DNA of 8,749 nt from Flavobacteriales bacterium (lineage in GTDB: Bacteria; Bacteroidota; Bacteroidia; Flavobacteriales; Flavobacteriaceae): positions 1 to 8,749 of the forward strand of contig JALVKK010000236.1 of assembly GCA_027033875.1 (NCBI GenBank). The letters run 5' to 3'. The first letter of the stretch is position 1. The number at the start of each line of letters is the position of its first letter. Position numbers and translations under genes: made by a program. The notes beneath the pieces are model-generated. The model saw only the letters and a program-made list of their open reading frames with translations, was not told the DNA's origin and did no database searches. This document shows positions 1-5,639 of this stretch, one piece after another.

Positions 1-1
1 T

Positions 2-124
2 TTCATATATCTTTGTTTTATCGGTGAATCTATTAAATTAAATGATTATCAGGTCAATCCGGATAAAAAAATGACTCCCGTCGAGCTTATTTTATATCCG
101 TTTTATAATATGCTTTTGCAATAA
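2..124 (+). CDS. Possible 3' end of an unidentified plus-strand gene (partial)
   Basis: This plus-strand frame is open from the window edge for 40 codons and ends with TAA at 122-124. The other two plus-strand frames hit stops within the first 40 bases. The C-terminal stretch, DKKMTPVELILYPFYNMLLQ, looks protein-like but I do not recognise a family. If real, the gene would converge on the DUF3109 gene and overlap its 3' end by 38 bp (87-124). Forty open codons in AT-rich DNA could also occur by chance, so confidence is low. Sequence to the left of the window would decide it. Confidence 0.3.
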   Translation, partial: FIYLCFIGESIKLNDYQVNPDKKMTPVELILYPFYNMLLQ

Positions 125-668
125 TCTCCAGTTCATCATACCAGTCTCTTCCAAATCTTCTTATCAAAGGTTCTTTTAAAAATTTGAATAACGGCGTTTG
201 AGTTTGTTTTCCCAATTCGCAAGCAGTGTTGCATATGTTCCAACGGTGATAATTGACGCTTTGAAATTCGCCGTAGTCTTTTACACGTACCGGATACAGA
301 TGACAAGAAACCGGTTTTTGCCAATCTGTTTTACCGTCAAGATAGGCTTGTTCGATGCTGCAAAGATAAACACCTTTATCATTTTTCGTAACATAAGCAC
401 ATTCCTTCCCATTTACCAACGGTGTTGTCAAATCTCCGTCACTATCAATAAGATATTTACCTTGTTTTTCGATAGCCTCTAGTCCTTCCTGTGTTAAATA
501 CGATTTGATGTCAGAAAAAATCCGGTCCAAAACAGCTTTTTCTTCTTCGAGTAGAGGCGCGCCAGAATCACCTTCTACACAACACATGCCTTTACACGCA
601 TTTAAGTTGCATGCAAATTCTTCTTCAAACAAATCGTCGGATATGATGGCTTTACCTATTTGAAACAT
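87..668 (-). CDS. DUF3109 family cysteine-rich protein
   Basis: This 193-residue protein matches the DUF3109 family of Bacteroidota and has no signal peptide or membrane segment, so it should be cytoplasmic. It has nine cysteines: C20, C25 and the pair C29-C30 in an N-terminal cluster, then C90, C103, C122 (in a CHLYPVR motif), C146 and C150. The spacing resembles the YkgJ/UPF0153 type of metal- or iron-sulfur-binding protein, so metal binding is likely, but the role is unknown. The ATG at 668 starts the conserved N-terminus (MFQIGKAIISDDLF). The gene lies 60 bp downstream of the ABC ATPase on the same strand. That AT-rich gap has no TAnnTTTG box, so the gene is probably co-transcribed with the ATPase. 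No terminator hairpin is visible after its stop. Confidence 0.88.
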   Translation of the reverse strand: MFQIGKAIISDDLFEEEFACNLNACKGMCCVEGDSGAPLLEEEKAVLDRIFSDIKSYLTQEGLEAIEKQGKYLIDSDGDLTTPLVNGKECAYVTKNDKGVYLCSIEQAYLDGKTDWQKPVSCHLYPVRVKDYGEFQSVNYHRWNICNTACELGKQTQTPLFKFLKEPLIRRFGRDWYDELEIIAKAYYKTDIK

Positions 669-728
669 GAATTACTTGATTATTTTATGAATAATAATAA
701 ATATTTCAGATTGGAAATAATAATAGAA

Positions 729-1424
729 TTAAATATTTTTTGACTGATTCATTTCATCACTAACAATCAAGCCGTCTCTAAGCCGGACGATGCGTTTAGC
801 GTGTTCGGCAATATCTTCTTCGTGCGTAACCAAAACAATGGTGTGTCCTTTACGGTGCAAATCGTCAAAGAGTTGCATAATTTCTTCTGAAGTTTTGGAG
901 TCAAGGTTACCGGTTGGTTCATCTGCCAAAATGATAGACGGGTTATTTACGAGCGCTCGCGCTACGGCAACCCGTTGGCGTTGTCCGCCTGATAGTTCGT
1001 TGGGTTTGTGAATCATACGGTCGGCTAATCCGACTGTTTTCAAGACATTTTTAGCGCGTTTGTAGCGTTGAGCTTTGGATTTGCCGGCATAAATCAAGGG
1101 TAGCGCAACGTTATCTAGTGCTGTTGTACGTGGTAACAAATTAAAAGTTTGAAACACAAAACCGATTTCTTTGTTACGAATTTTAGCTAACTCGTTGTCA
1201 CTCAACTTCTCCACTTCCTGACCCTTGAGCCGGTATTCACCGGATGTGGGGGTGTCTAGTGCGCCTATGATATTCATCAAAGTGGATTTGCCGCTACCCG
1301 AAGGTCCCATAAGGGCAACATATTCGCCACGGTTGATATTAAGGTTAATTCCTCGCAGGGCTTTAACCACTTCGTTGCCCATTTTAAAATGTCTTTGTAT
1401 GTCTTTGAGTTCTATTACAGGCAT
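729..1424 (-). CDS. ABC transporter ATP-binding protein, MacB/LolD (FtsE-like) type
   Basis: This is a complete 231-residue nucleotide-binding subunit. It has Walker A GPSGSGKST (40-48), Q-loop Q92, signature LSGGQ (144-148), Walker B IILADE (164-169), D-loop NLDS (173-176) and H-loop H201. The DEPTGNLD segment and the overall length place it in the MacB/LolD/FtsE group. That group pairs with FtsX-like permeases and drives lipoprotein release, efflux or envelope work at the inner membrane. No permease lies in the window: upstream is panC and downstream a DUF3109 gene, so the substrate cannot be inferred. The start codon is directly preceded by an 8-bp tandem repeat tract, and no purine-rich ribosome binding site or promoter is recognisable before it. 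Transcription may read through from panC, 174 bp upstream on the same strand. Confidence 0.95.
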   Translation of the reverse strand: MPVIELKDIQRHFKMGNEVVKALRGINLNINRGEYVALMGPSGSGKSTLMNIIGALDTPTSGEYRLKGQEVEKLSDNELAKIRNKEIGFVFQTFNLLPRTTALDNVALPLIYAGKSKAQRYKRAKNVLKTVGLADRMIHKPNELSGGQRQRVAVARALVNNPSIILADEPTGNLDSKTSEEIMQLFDDLHRKGHTIVLVTHEEDIAEHAKRIVRLRDGLIVSDEMNQSKNI

Positions 1425-1426
1425 AA

Positions 1427-1466
1427 TTGGTTAATTGGTTATCTGGTTATCTGGTTATCTGGTTAT
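1427..1466. repeat. 8-bp tandem repeat, five units, next to the ABC ATPase start codon
   Basis: Five consecutive 8-mers fit YTGGTTAW on the plus strand: TTGGTTAA, TTGGTTAT, then CTGGTTAT three times. On the coding strand of the ABC ATPase they read ATAACCAG-like and occupy the leader up to two bases before the ATG. The three identical units are the kind of tract that can change copy number by slippage. Because eight is not a multiple of three and the tract is outside the reading frame, a change would alter the leader rather than the protein. Confidence 0.9.
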
Positions 1467-1491
1467 TTGATGTCCGATGTCCGATAGCCTG

Positions 1492-1509
1492 TACCGACTA
1501 TTGTCGGTA
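1492..1509. repeat. Perfect 7-bp hairpin in the spacer
   Basis: TACCGAC and GTCGGTA form a perfect inverted repeat around a TATT loop. It sits between degenerate copies of GATGTCC/GGATGTC-like units and has no T-run on either side, so it is not a typical intrinsic terminator. It may be the core of a decayed dispersed repeat. Confidence 0.6.
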
Positions 1510-1594
1510 TCCGGTGTCGGATGTTGGATGTCATTTCGAACGAGGAAAAATCTCATTTAACAGGTTACTGAGCTTGTCGAAGTGTCCACTTTTT

Positions 1595-1608
1595 ACTTTC
1601 AACTTTCA
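1595..1608. repeat. ACTTTCA tandem repeat across the panC stop codon
   Basis: Two exact copies of ACTTTCA are followed by a third partial copy (ACT, then diverging). On the coding strand of panC this is a GTTGAAA repeat. It supplies the last sense codons (V, E, S) and the TGA stop at 1601-1599, so repeat-derived DNA forms the extreme C-terminus of the protein. Confidence 0.8.
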
Positions 1609-2453
1609 ACTAAACTGATATTATCGATGAGTCGAATTGCTCCTGCATATACAACGATAAACCCGCGGTATTTGTTACCGGATTTTTTTTCTTTAGCGGA
1701 TTTTAAGGTTTTTTCATCGGCTATTTCAAAATATTCCAATTCCAAATACGGGTGTGCGCCGATGGCATTTTTAACAAAATTTATAACGGTGTCAAAATTT
1801 TCTTTTTCAAACAGGACACGGCTTTGTTTTAAAACTTGATAAATAAAAGGAGCTGCTGCTCTGTGATGTTTTGTCAAGCGCCGGTTACGCGAACTCATGG
1901 CTAAACCGTCAGCTTCACGAAAAATAGGAACAGGAATAATTTCAATAGACATTCGTGTTTTTTCGACTAATTTTTTGATAATTTGCAATTGTTGAAAATC
2001 TTTTTCACCGAAATATGCTTTATCGGGACGCACTATTTCAAAGAGTTTTTTGACTACCGTGCCAACGCCGTCAAAATGTCCGGGGCGGTGTTTTCCTTCC
2101 ATTTCTTTTTCCAATCCGTCAAAATCGAAATGACTACTTTGAATATTGCCGTCGTAAAAATCGTGTGCATCGGGGTAGAAGACTATAATCTCAGGAGACA
2201 AATTAGCGAGTAAAGCCAAATCATCTTCAAATGTACGCGGATATTTTTTCAAATCATCGGGGTTGTCAAATTGTATCGGATTGACAAATATACTGACAAT
2301 ACATACATCATTGTCTTTTAAAGCCTGTCTGACCAGCGCCAAATGTCCTTGATGTAAGGCACCCATAGTCGGCACAAAACCGATACTTTTTTTTTGATTT
2401 TTCAGCTCTGAGACCTGATTATTAAGTTCTTTTTTATAACGGAATACTTTCAT
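1599..2453 (-). CDS. panC: Pantothenate synthetase
   Basis: PanC ligates pantoate and beta-alanine using ATP (via a pantoyl-adenylate) to give pantothenate, the precursor of coenzyme A, in the cytoplasm. From the ATG at 2453 the protein has 284 residues, the normal family length. Visible motifs are VPTMGALHQGH (28-37) with the HIGH-like histidines H34 and H37, FVNPIQF (56-62), YFGEKDFQQL (147-156), and the KMSKS-like AMSSRN (185-190). An ATG 21 bases upstream (2474) is in frame, but it lies at the predicted transcription start and would add MKVKIII, which the family lacks, so 2453 is preferred. The gene is transcribed divergently from the GT5-like gene. No panD lies in the window. Its last codons and stop fall in a short tandem repeat, so the C-terminal tail may vary between strains. 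Confidence 0.97.
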   Translation of the reverse strand: MKVFRYKKELNNQVSELKNQKKSIGFVPTMGALHQGHLALVRQALKDNDVCIVSIFVNPIQFDNPDDLKKYPRTFEDDLALLANLSPEIIVFYPDAHDFYDGNIQSSHFDFDGLEKEMEGKHRPGHFDGVGTVVKKLFEIVRPDKAYFGEKDFQQLQIIKKLVEKTRMSIEIIPVPIFREADGLAMSSRNRRLTKHHRAAAPFIYQVLKQSRVLFEKENFDTVINFVKNAIGAHPYLELEYFEIADEKTLKSAKEKKSGNKYRGFIVVYAGAIRLIDNISLVES

Positions 2454-2481
2454 TATGATAATTTTAACTTTCAAAGGCTTT

Positions 2482-2491
2482 CAAATATACG
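2482..2491 (-). promoter_or_regulatory. panC promoter, -7 box
   Basis: On the minus strand the sequence reads CGTATATTTG, a full match to the Bacteroidota -7 consensus TAnnTTTG with a leading CG. The box ends 28 nt before the panC ATG at 2453, which predicts a leader of about 20-25 nt. A clear -33 TTTG was not found. The region upstream is occupied by the divergent promoter. Confidence 0.65.
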
Positions 2492-2500
2492 TTAAAATTT

Positions 2501-2510
2501 CGTATCTTTG
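2501..2510 (+). promoter_or_regulatory. Promoter of the GT5-like/DUF4270 unit, -7 box
   Basis: CGTATCTTTG matches TAnnTTTG with the same leading CG as the panC box. It ends 25 nt before the ATG at 2536 and supports that start over upstream in-frame ATGs. Only nine bases separate it from the panC box. No clear -33 element is visible. Confidence 0.7.
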
Positions 2511-2535
2511 TAAATTAATTAACAAGAATAATTTC

Positions 2536-3366
2536 ATGAAATCTAAAAACTTTTTAATTGCTTCGTCCGGCATTTATCCGTATATGACGCATAATGATAC
2601 GGCAAATTTGGCATACAAGATTGCCCGTTCTGCCAATAGCAAGGGAAGTCAAATTAGGATGTTTATGCCTCGTTTCGGGACGGTCAATGAACGCAAACAC
2701 CAGTTGCACGAAGTGATTCGCTTGTCGGGGGTTAATATTGTTATCAACGATGATGATATGCCTTTGATTATCAAGGTGGCTTCTATCCCCAAAGAACGCA
2801 TGCAAGTTTACTTTATAGATAATGATGAATTTTTTAAGCGTAAAGCGGTTTTTTCAGATGATGACAATCAAATTTTTGACGATAATGACGGTCGCGCCGT
2901 TTTTTTTACCAAAGGTATAATAGAAACAGTCAAAAAACTAAAATGGCGTCCCGACTATGTTTTGGTTTTTGATTGGTTTGCCGGTCTGTTGCCCTTATAC
3001 ATTAAAACTTATTATAAAAACGAACCCTTGTTTCACGAGAGCAAAATTTATATCGTTATTAACAATCAAACTTACAATAAACCGATGTCAGAGAATATAA
3101 AAGACAAATTGGTTTTTGACGAATTACCCGAAGATTTTATCGAAAAATATAAAGATCCTACCGAAATAAATCTCCTGAAAAATGCTATTGATTTGGCTGA
3201 CGGTGTTATTATTCGTACCAAAGATATGCCGGAGGAACTAGCACAACATATTCACGGTAAAGAATTGGATATAATAGATGTATCCGGTTATGATTTGGAC
3301 GATGACGAAATAGCTCTAAAAGCACAGGTTATTGAAGCTTTCGGAGAAAAAGAAACCACAAAATAA
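2536..3366 (+). CDS. Half-size GT5 starch/glycogen synthase-like protein, probably not a full synthase
   Basis: The 276-residue product resembles the N-terminal (GT5) domain of bacterial starch/glycogen synthases, of the kind annotated next to panC in many Bacteroidota. Full GT5 enzymes have roughly 480 residues with a second GT1-like Rossmann domain; that half is absent. The N-terminal loop that normally carries KTGGL, which contacts ADP-glucose, reads here GIYPYMTHNDTANLAYKIAR (13-32) and lacks the lysine and glycines. Conserved features of the fold remain, such as PDYVLVFDWFAGLLPLYIK near residue 141. Loss of the motif and of the second domain makes glucosyl transfer unlikely; a regulatory or structural role is an inference. 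The start at 2536 follows the promoter at 2501-2510. An in-frame ATG at 2455 would precede the predicted transcription start. DUF4270 follows after 27 bp. Confidence 0.83.
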   Translation: MKSKNFLIASSGIYPYMTHNDTANLAYKIARSANSKGSQIRMFMPRFGTVNERKHQLHEVIRLSGVNIVINDDDMPLIIKVASIPKERMQVYFIDNDEFFKRKAVFSDDDNQIFDDNDGRAVFFTKGIIETVKKLKWRPDYVLVFDWFAGLLPLYIKTYYKNEPLFHESKIYIVINNQTYNKPMSENIKDKLVFDELPEDFIEKYKDPTEINLLKNAIDLADGVIIRTKDMPEELAQHIHGKELDIIDVSGYDLDDDEIALKAQVIEAFGEKETTK

Positions 3367-3393
3367 ACTTTAATCTTATCCAAAAAAAAATTT

Positions 3394-4965
3394 ATGTTAA
3401 ACAAACGAAACGGTTTAATTATACTATTCATAGCATTTATGCTAAATGTTTCTTGTAAAAAAGATTTTACGACTATCGGTAACAACTTGATTGATAAACC
3501 TTTGTTTAAAGGCAAATTATTTCAAGACGGATTGGTCAGAATATACGACCAACGGGTCGATAAAGTCTTAAGTGCCAATTTGGTCGGTGTAATTGATAAT
3601 AGTAGTAATTTGCCGATTGCTTCATTGGGAATTTATAAAGACGATAAATTCGGCACACTCAAAGCCGATATAGTTACGGATATATTGCCGGACCCTGTTT
3701 TATCTTATCAAGATTTCGGCACTAACATCAAACTAATAGGAGCGCAATTGATTGTGCCATTTTTTTCACATACAAAAGTAGAAAACGGCGAAACTGTTTA
3801 TAAATTAGATTCTATTTACGGAAGTCATAATTTTGAATTGAAAGTTTTTGAACAAACTTTTCTTTTACCCACTTACGATCCCGATACCGGTTTGGAAGAT
3901 AGACTGCATTATTATTCGGATTTTGATTTTGCGCCTTACAAAAGTACGATGATTGCCGATACAGTCGATTTTAATGTGAGTAATGAAGCCTACATTACTT
4001 ATCAACGTAATTCGGACGGCACCTTTCAATTAAATGATGATGATGAAAAGATAATAAAAGACTCGTTAGCGCCTCACATGGTTATCAAACTTGATACAAC
4101 ATATTTCAGACAAAAAATATTTGATCATTCGGGTGAAGAAATTTTGAGTAATCAAGAAAAATTTAAAGATTATTTCAGAGGACTTTATATTGAGCCGGTA
4201 AGTAATAACGGTGAAGGTTTGATGATGCAATTGGATTTTAGCAAAGCAAAAGTATTGCTACAATATACCGAAGAGCAAACTGATGATAACGGTACCCCCA
4301 ATGATGATACCGATGATACCGTCAAAACTGTGTATAAAGAATTGAAAATGAAATTGGGCAATACAATCGTCAATCATTATGAAAATACTTTGAGCGGCTA
4401 TGCTCAAACGGCTTTAAATAACAGCGACTTAATCAACGGCGATGAAGAAATTGTCTTGAAAGGTGAAGCCGGATCAGAAGCGGTTGTTCAACTATTTGAT
4501 GACCAACAATTGCGAGAATTACGCCAAAAAGACTGGTTAATCAATCAAGCGGAGCTGTATTTTTATGTTGATCAAACAGCCAGTAATGAAATGCTTGAAC
4601 AAACACAACGTTTATTATTGTACAATTATGATAATCAAACTAATATTGTCGATTTGAAAAATGCGCCTGAAAATATTCAGGATAATGATTTTAAAGAATA
4701 TAACGGAAAGTTGGAAACCGATAAAGAGGGAAACAAATATTATAAATTCGGTATCACCCGACACATCAGAAATGTAATTAAAAAAGATTCTGCTAATGTC
4801 AAATTGGGATTACGGGTTATACATTCTATTCCATTGGTTTTAAAAACAAATGATTTGTTTAAAGACCCCGACGCATATACACCAAAAGGTGTTATTCTGT
4901 ACGGGAATCAGACAACAACGGATTTAAAACCTGTCTTGAAAATTTATTATTCCGATCCGGATTAA
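3394..4965 (+). CDS. DUF4270 family lipoprotein
   Basis: This 523-residue protein begins with a lipoprotein signal: K4-R5, a hydrophobic stretch (8-19), and the lipobox LNVSC with C21 as the lipidated residue. It is therefore exported and membrane-anchored, probably to the outer membrane. The remainder (TIGNNLID near the N-terminus, ending in PVLKIYYSDPD) matches the Bacteroidota-specific DUF4270 family, whose function is not known to me. Residues 296-309 form an acidic segment (TDDNGTPNDDTDDT) reminiscent of a thrombospondin type-3 calcium loop. It includes a 9-bp in-frame tandem duplication (4303-4320). The gene starts 27 bp after the GT5-like gene without its own promoter box, so the two form one unit, closed by the terminator at 4999-5028. 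In other Bacteroidota a DUF4270 gene also lies near panC and the GT5-like gene (from memory). Confidence 0.9.
   Translation: MLNKRNGLIILFIAFMLNVSCKKDFTTIGNNLIDKPLFKGKLFQDGLVRIYDQRVDKVLSANLVGVIDNSSNLPIASLGIYKDDKFGTLKADIVTDILPDPVLSYQDFGTNIKLIGAQLIVPFFSHTKVENGETVYKLDSIYGSHNFELKVFEQTFLLPTYDPDTGLEDRLHYYSDFDFAPYKSTMIADTVDFNVSNEAYITYQRNSDGTFQLNDDDEKIIKDSLAPHMVIKLDTTYFRQKIFDHSGEEILSNQEKFKDYFRGLYIEPVSNNGEGLMMQLDFSKAKVLLQYTEEQTDDNGTPNDDTDDTVKTVYKELKMKLGNTIVNHYENTLSGYAQTALNNSDLINGDEEIVLKGEAGSEAVVQLFDDQQLRELRQKDWLINQAELYFYVDQTASNEMLEQTQRLLLYNYDNQTNIVDLKNAPENIQDNDFKEYNGKLETDKEGNKYYKFGITRHIRNVIKKDSANVKLGLRVIHSIPLVLKTNDLFKDPDAYTPKGVILYGNQTTTDLKPVLKIYYSDPD
4303..4320 (+). repeat. 9-bp in-frame tandem duplication in the DUF4270 gene
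   Basis: GATGATACC occurs twice in tandem and encodes DDT-DDT (residues 304-309). A related GATGATAAC lies 21 bases before (4282-4290). Copy-number change would lengthen or shorten the acidic loop without shifting the frame. Confidence 0.85.
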
Positions 4966-4998
4966 AATTTTTATTTTTTCAAATTCATAACAAATCAT

Positions 4999-5028
4999 AA
5001 ACACCCGTTTCGGGTGTTTTATTTTTTT
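4999..5028 (+). terminator. Intrinsic terminator after the DUF4270 gene
   Basis: AAACACCCG and CGGGTGTTT form a perfect 9-bp stem with a TTT loop (4999-5019), followed by a T and A and then seven T residues (5022-5028). It begins 33 bp after the DUF4270 stop and ends the plus-strand GT5-like/DUF4270 transcript. The upstream side has only short A runs, so it looks stronger on the plus strand. Confidence 0.92.
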
Positions 5029-5222
5029 CAAAGTAAAACCGGTATGATTAAAATGATTATTTCAATCGTCAAAGCTTATCTCGACATAATAAGTCGGTGA
5101 AAACAACATTAAGTTTGTAAATATTCAGATGAATATCAGGTATATTAATTGTAAAGTTTTTGTTAATAATCTATTTTTTTAATCCTTATGTAACAACATA
5201 TACAATATTTTAATTATTTTTT
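5029..5222. other. AT-rich spacer before the cytochrome gene
   Basis: No recognised gene lies here. Together with the terminator it makes a 293-bp gap between the DUF4270 and cytochrome genes. It holds an 18-codon open frame at 5044-5100 (MIKMIISIVKAYLDIISR) with an amphipathic pattern, an AT-rich palindrome ATATTCAGATGAATAT (5121-5136), and a TAAGTTTG (5110-5117) that matches the -7 consensus but lacks the leading CG of the other promoters here. None of these is proven functional. Confidence 0.5.
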
Positions 5223-5232
5223 CGTAACTTTG
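5223..5232 (+). promoter_or_regulatory. Cytochrome c gene promoter, -7 box
   Basis: CGTAACTTTG, followed by C, fits the Bacteroidota -7 consensus very well and ends 26 nt before the ATG at 5259. The sequence about 20 bases upstream is only A/T and shows no TTTG, so the -33 element is weak or absent. Confidence 0.75.
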
Positions 5233-5258
5233 CATAAAACAACACAAAAACACCTTTT

Positions 5259-5639
5259 ATGAAAAACAACACATTATTAATTTTAATTATTATTGCGATT
5301 ATCAATTTTGCTTTTGTAAATCCTACAAAAACAATTAAGAAGTTTGATAAAATAACTTTAATATCAAAACTGAATAGTAACGGGAAAGATTTAACCGAAA
5401 AAAAAGCCTGTACGTTGTGTCATAATCCCGAAAAAAAAATTGTAGGACCTTCATTCCAAGAAATTGCTGTAAAATACAAAGGAGATGCAATAAAAATTTT
5501 AAGATTTTTGGAAGGTGGTTCTGAGCCGATTGTACAGCCTGAAGAGTTTCAATATATGAAACCGGTCATGAAACAACTAAAGCGCAGTACAAAAGAAGAA
5601 AGAAAGGCTATTGCCGAATATATTGCCGGATTAAAATAA
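5259..5639 (+). CDS. Small exported c-type cytochrome (single haem, class I-like)
   Basis: The 126-residue protein has an N-terminal hydrophobic segment (about 5-20) serving as a signal peptide or anchor. It has one CxxCH haem-binding motif, C51-T-L-C54-H55, followed by the usual GPS turn (63-65). Class I cytochromes use a C-terminal methionine as sixth ligand; M100 (in YMKP) and M104 are the candidates, followed by the final helix (about 112-125). The mature domain of about 100 residues is typical of c551/c552-type electron carriers. Its partner oxidoreductase is not in the window, but it implies a cytochrome c maturation system and some respiration. It appears monocistronic, with its own promoter. 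Its TAA abuts the stop of rsmG on the other strand with no spacer and no GC-rich terminator. Confidence 0.9.
   Translation: MKNNTLLILIIIAIINFAFVNPTKTIKKFDKITLISKLNSNGKDLTEKKACTLCHNPEKKIVGPSFQEIAVKYKGDAIKILRFLEGGSEPIVQPEEFQYMKPVMKQLKRSTKEERKAIAEYIAGLK

Larger units (their letters stand above)
1425..1598. repeat. Repeat-built spacer between panC and the ABC ATPase
   Basis: These 174 bases hold no gene. In plus-strand order they contain an 8-bp tandem array (1427-1466), a doubled GATGTCC with a third partial copy (1469-1484), a 7-bp hairpin (1492-1509), degenerate GGATGT-type units (about 1511-1532), and a segment reading TCATTTCGAACGAGG then AAAAATCTCATT (1531-1557). These are followed by ACTGAGCTTGTCGAAGT (1567-1583) and the start of an ACTTTCA tandem (1595-1608). 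From memory, the 1531-1557 and 1567-1583 segments resemble dispersed intergenic repeats found in many Bacteroidota genomes. I could not search for other copies. No TAnnTTTG promoter box was seen on the minus strand here. Confidence 0.75.

Noticed and set aside
8..15. TATCTTTG on the plus strand, a match to the -7 consensus
   Set aside because: It lacks the leading CG of the other five boxes, leads to no recognisable gene, and may lie inside a coding frame.
1427..1466. Repeat tract as a CRISPR array
   Set aside because: Units are 8 bp, directly adjacent, with no spacers and no cas genes nearby.
1492..1509. Hairpin as a terminator for panC
   Set aside because: No T-run follows on either strand and the stem is only 7 bp, so intrinsic termination is not supported.
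3939..3948. CGTACTTTTG on the minus strand, an antisense promoter inside the DUF4270 gene
   Set aside because: It fits the motif but is within a conserved coding region with no gene downstream; most likely a chance match. It limits how specific the motif can be.
5110..5117. TAAGTTTG as a second promoter for the cytochrome gene
   Set aside because: It has no leading CG, lies about 140 nt from the start codon, and a better box lies at 5223-5232.
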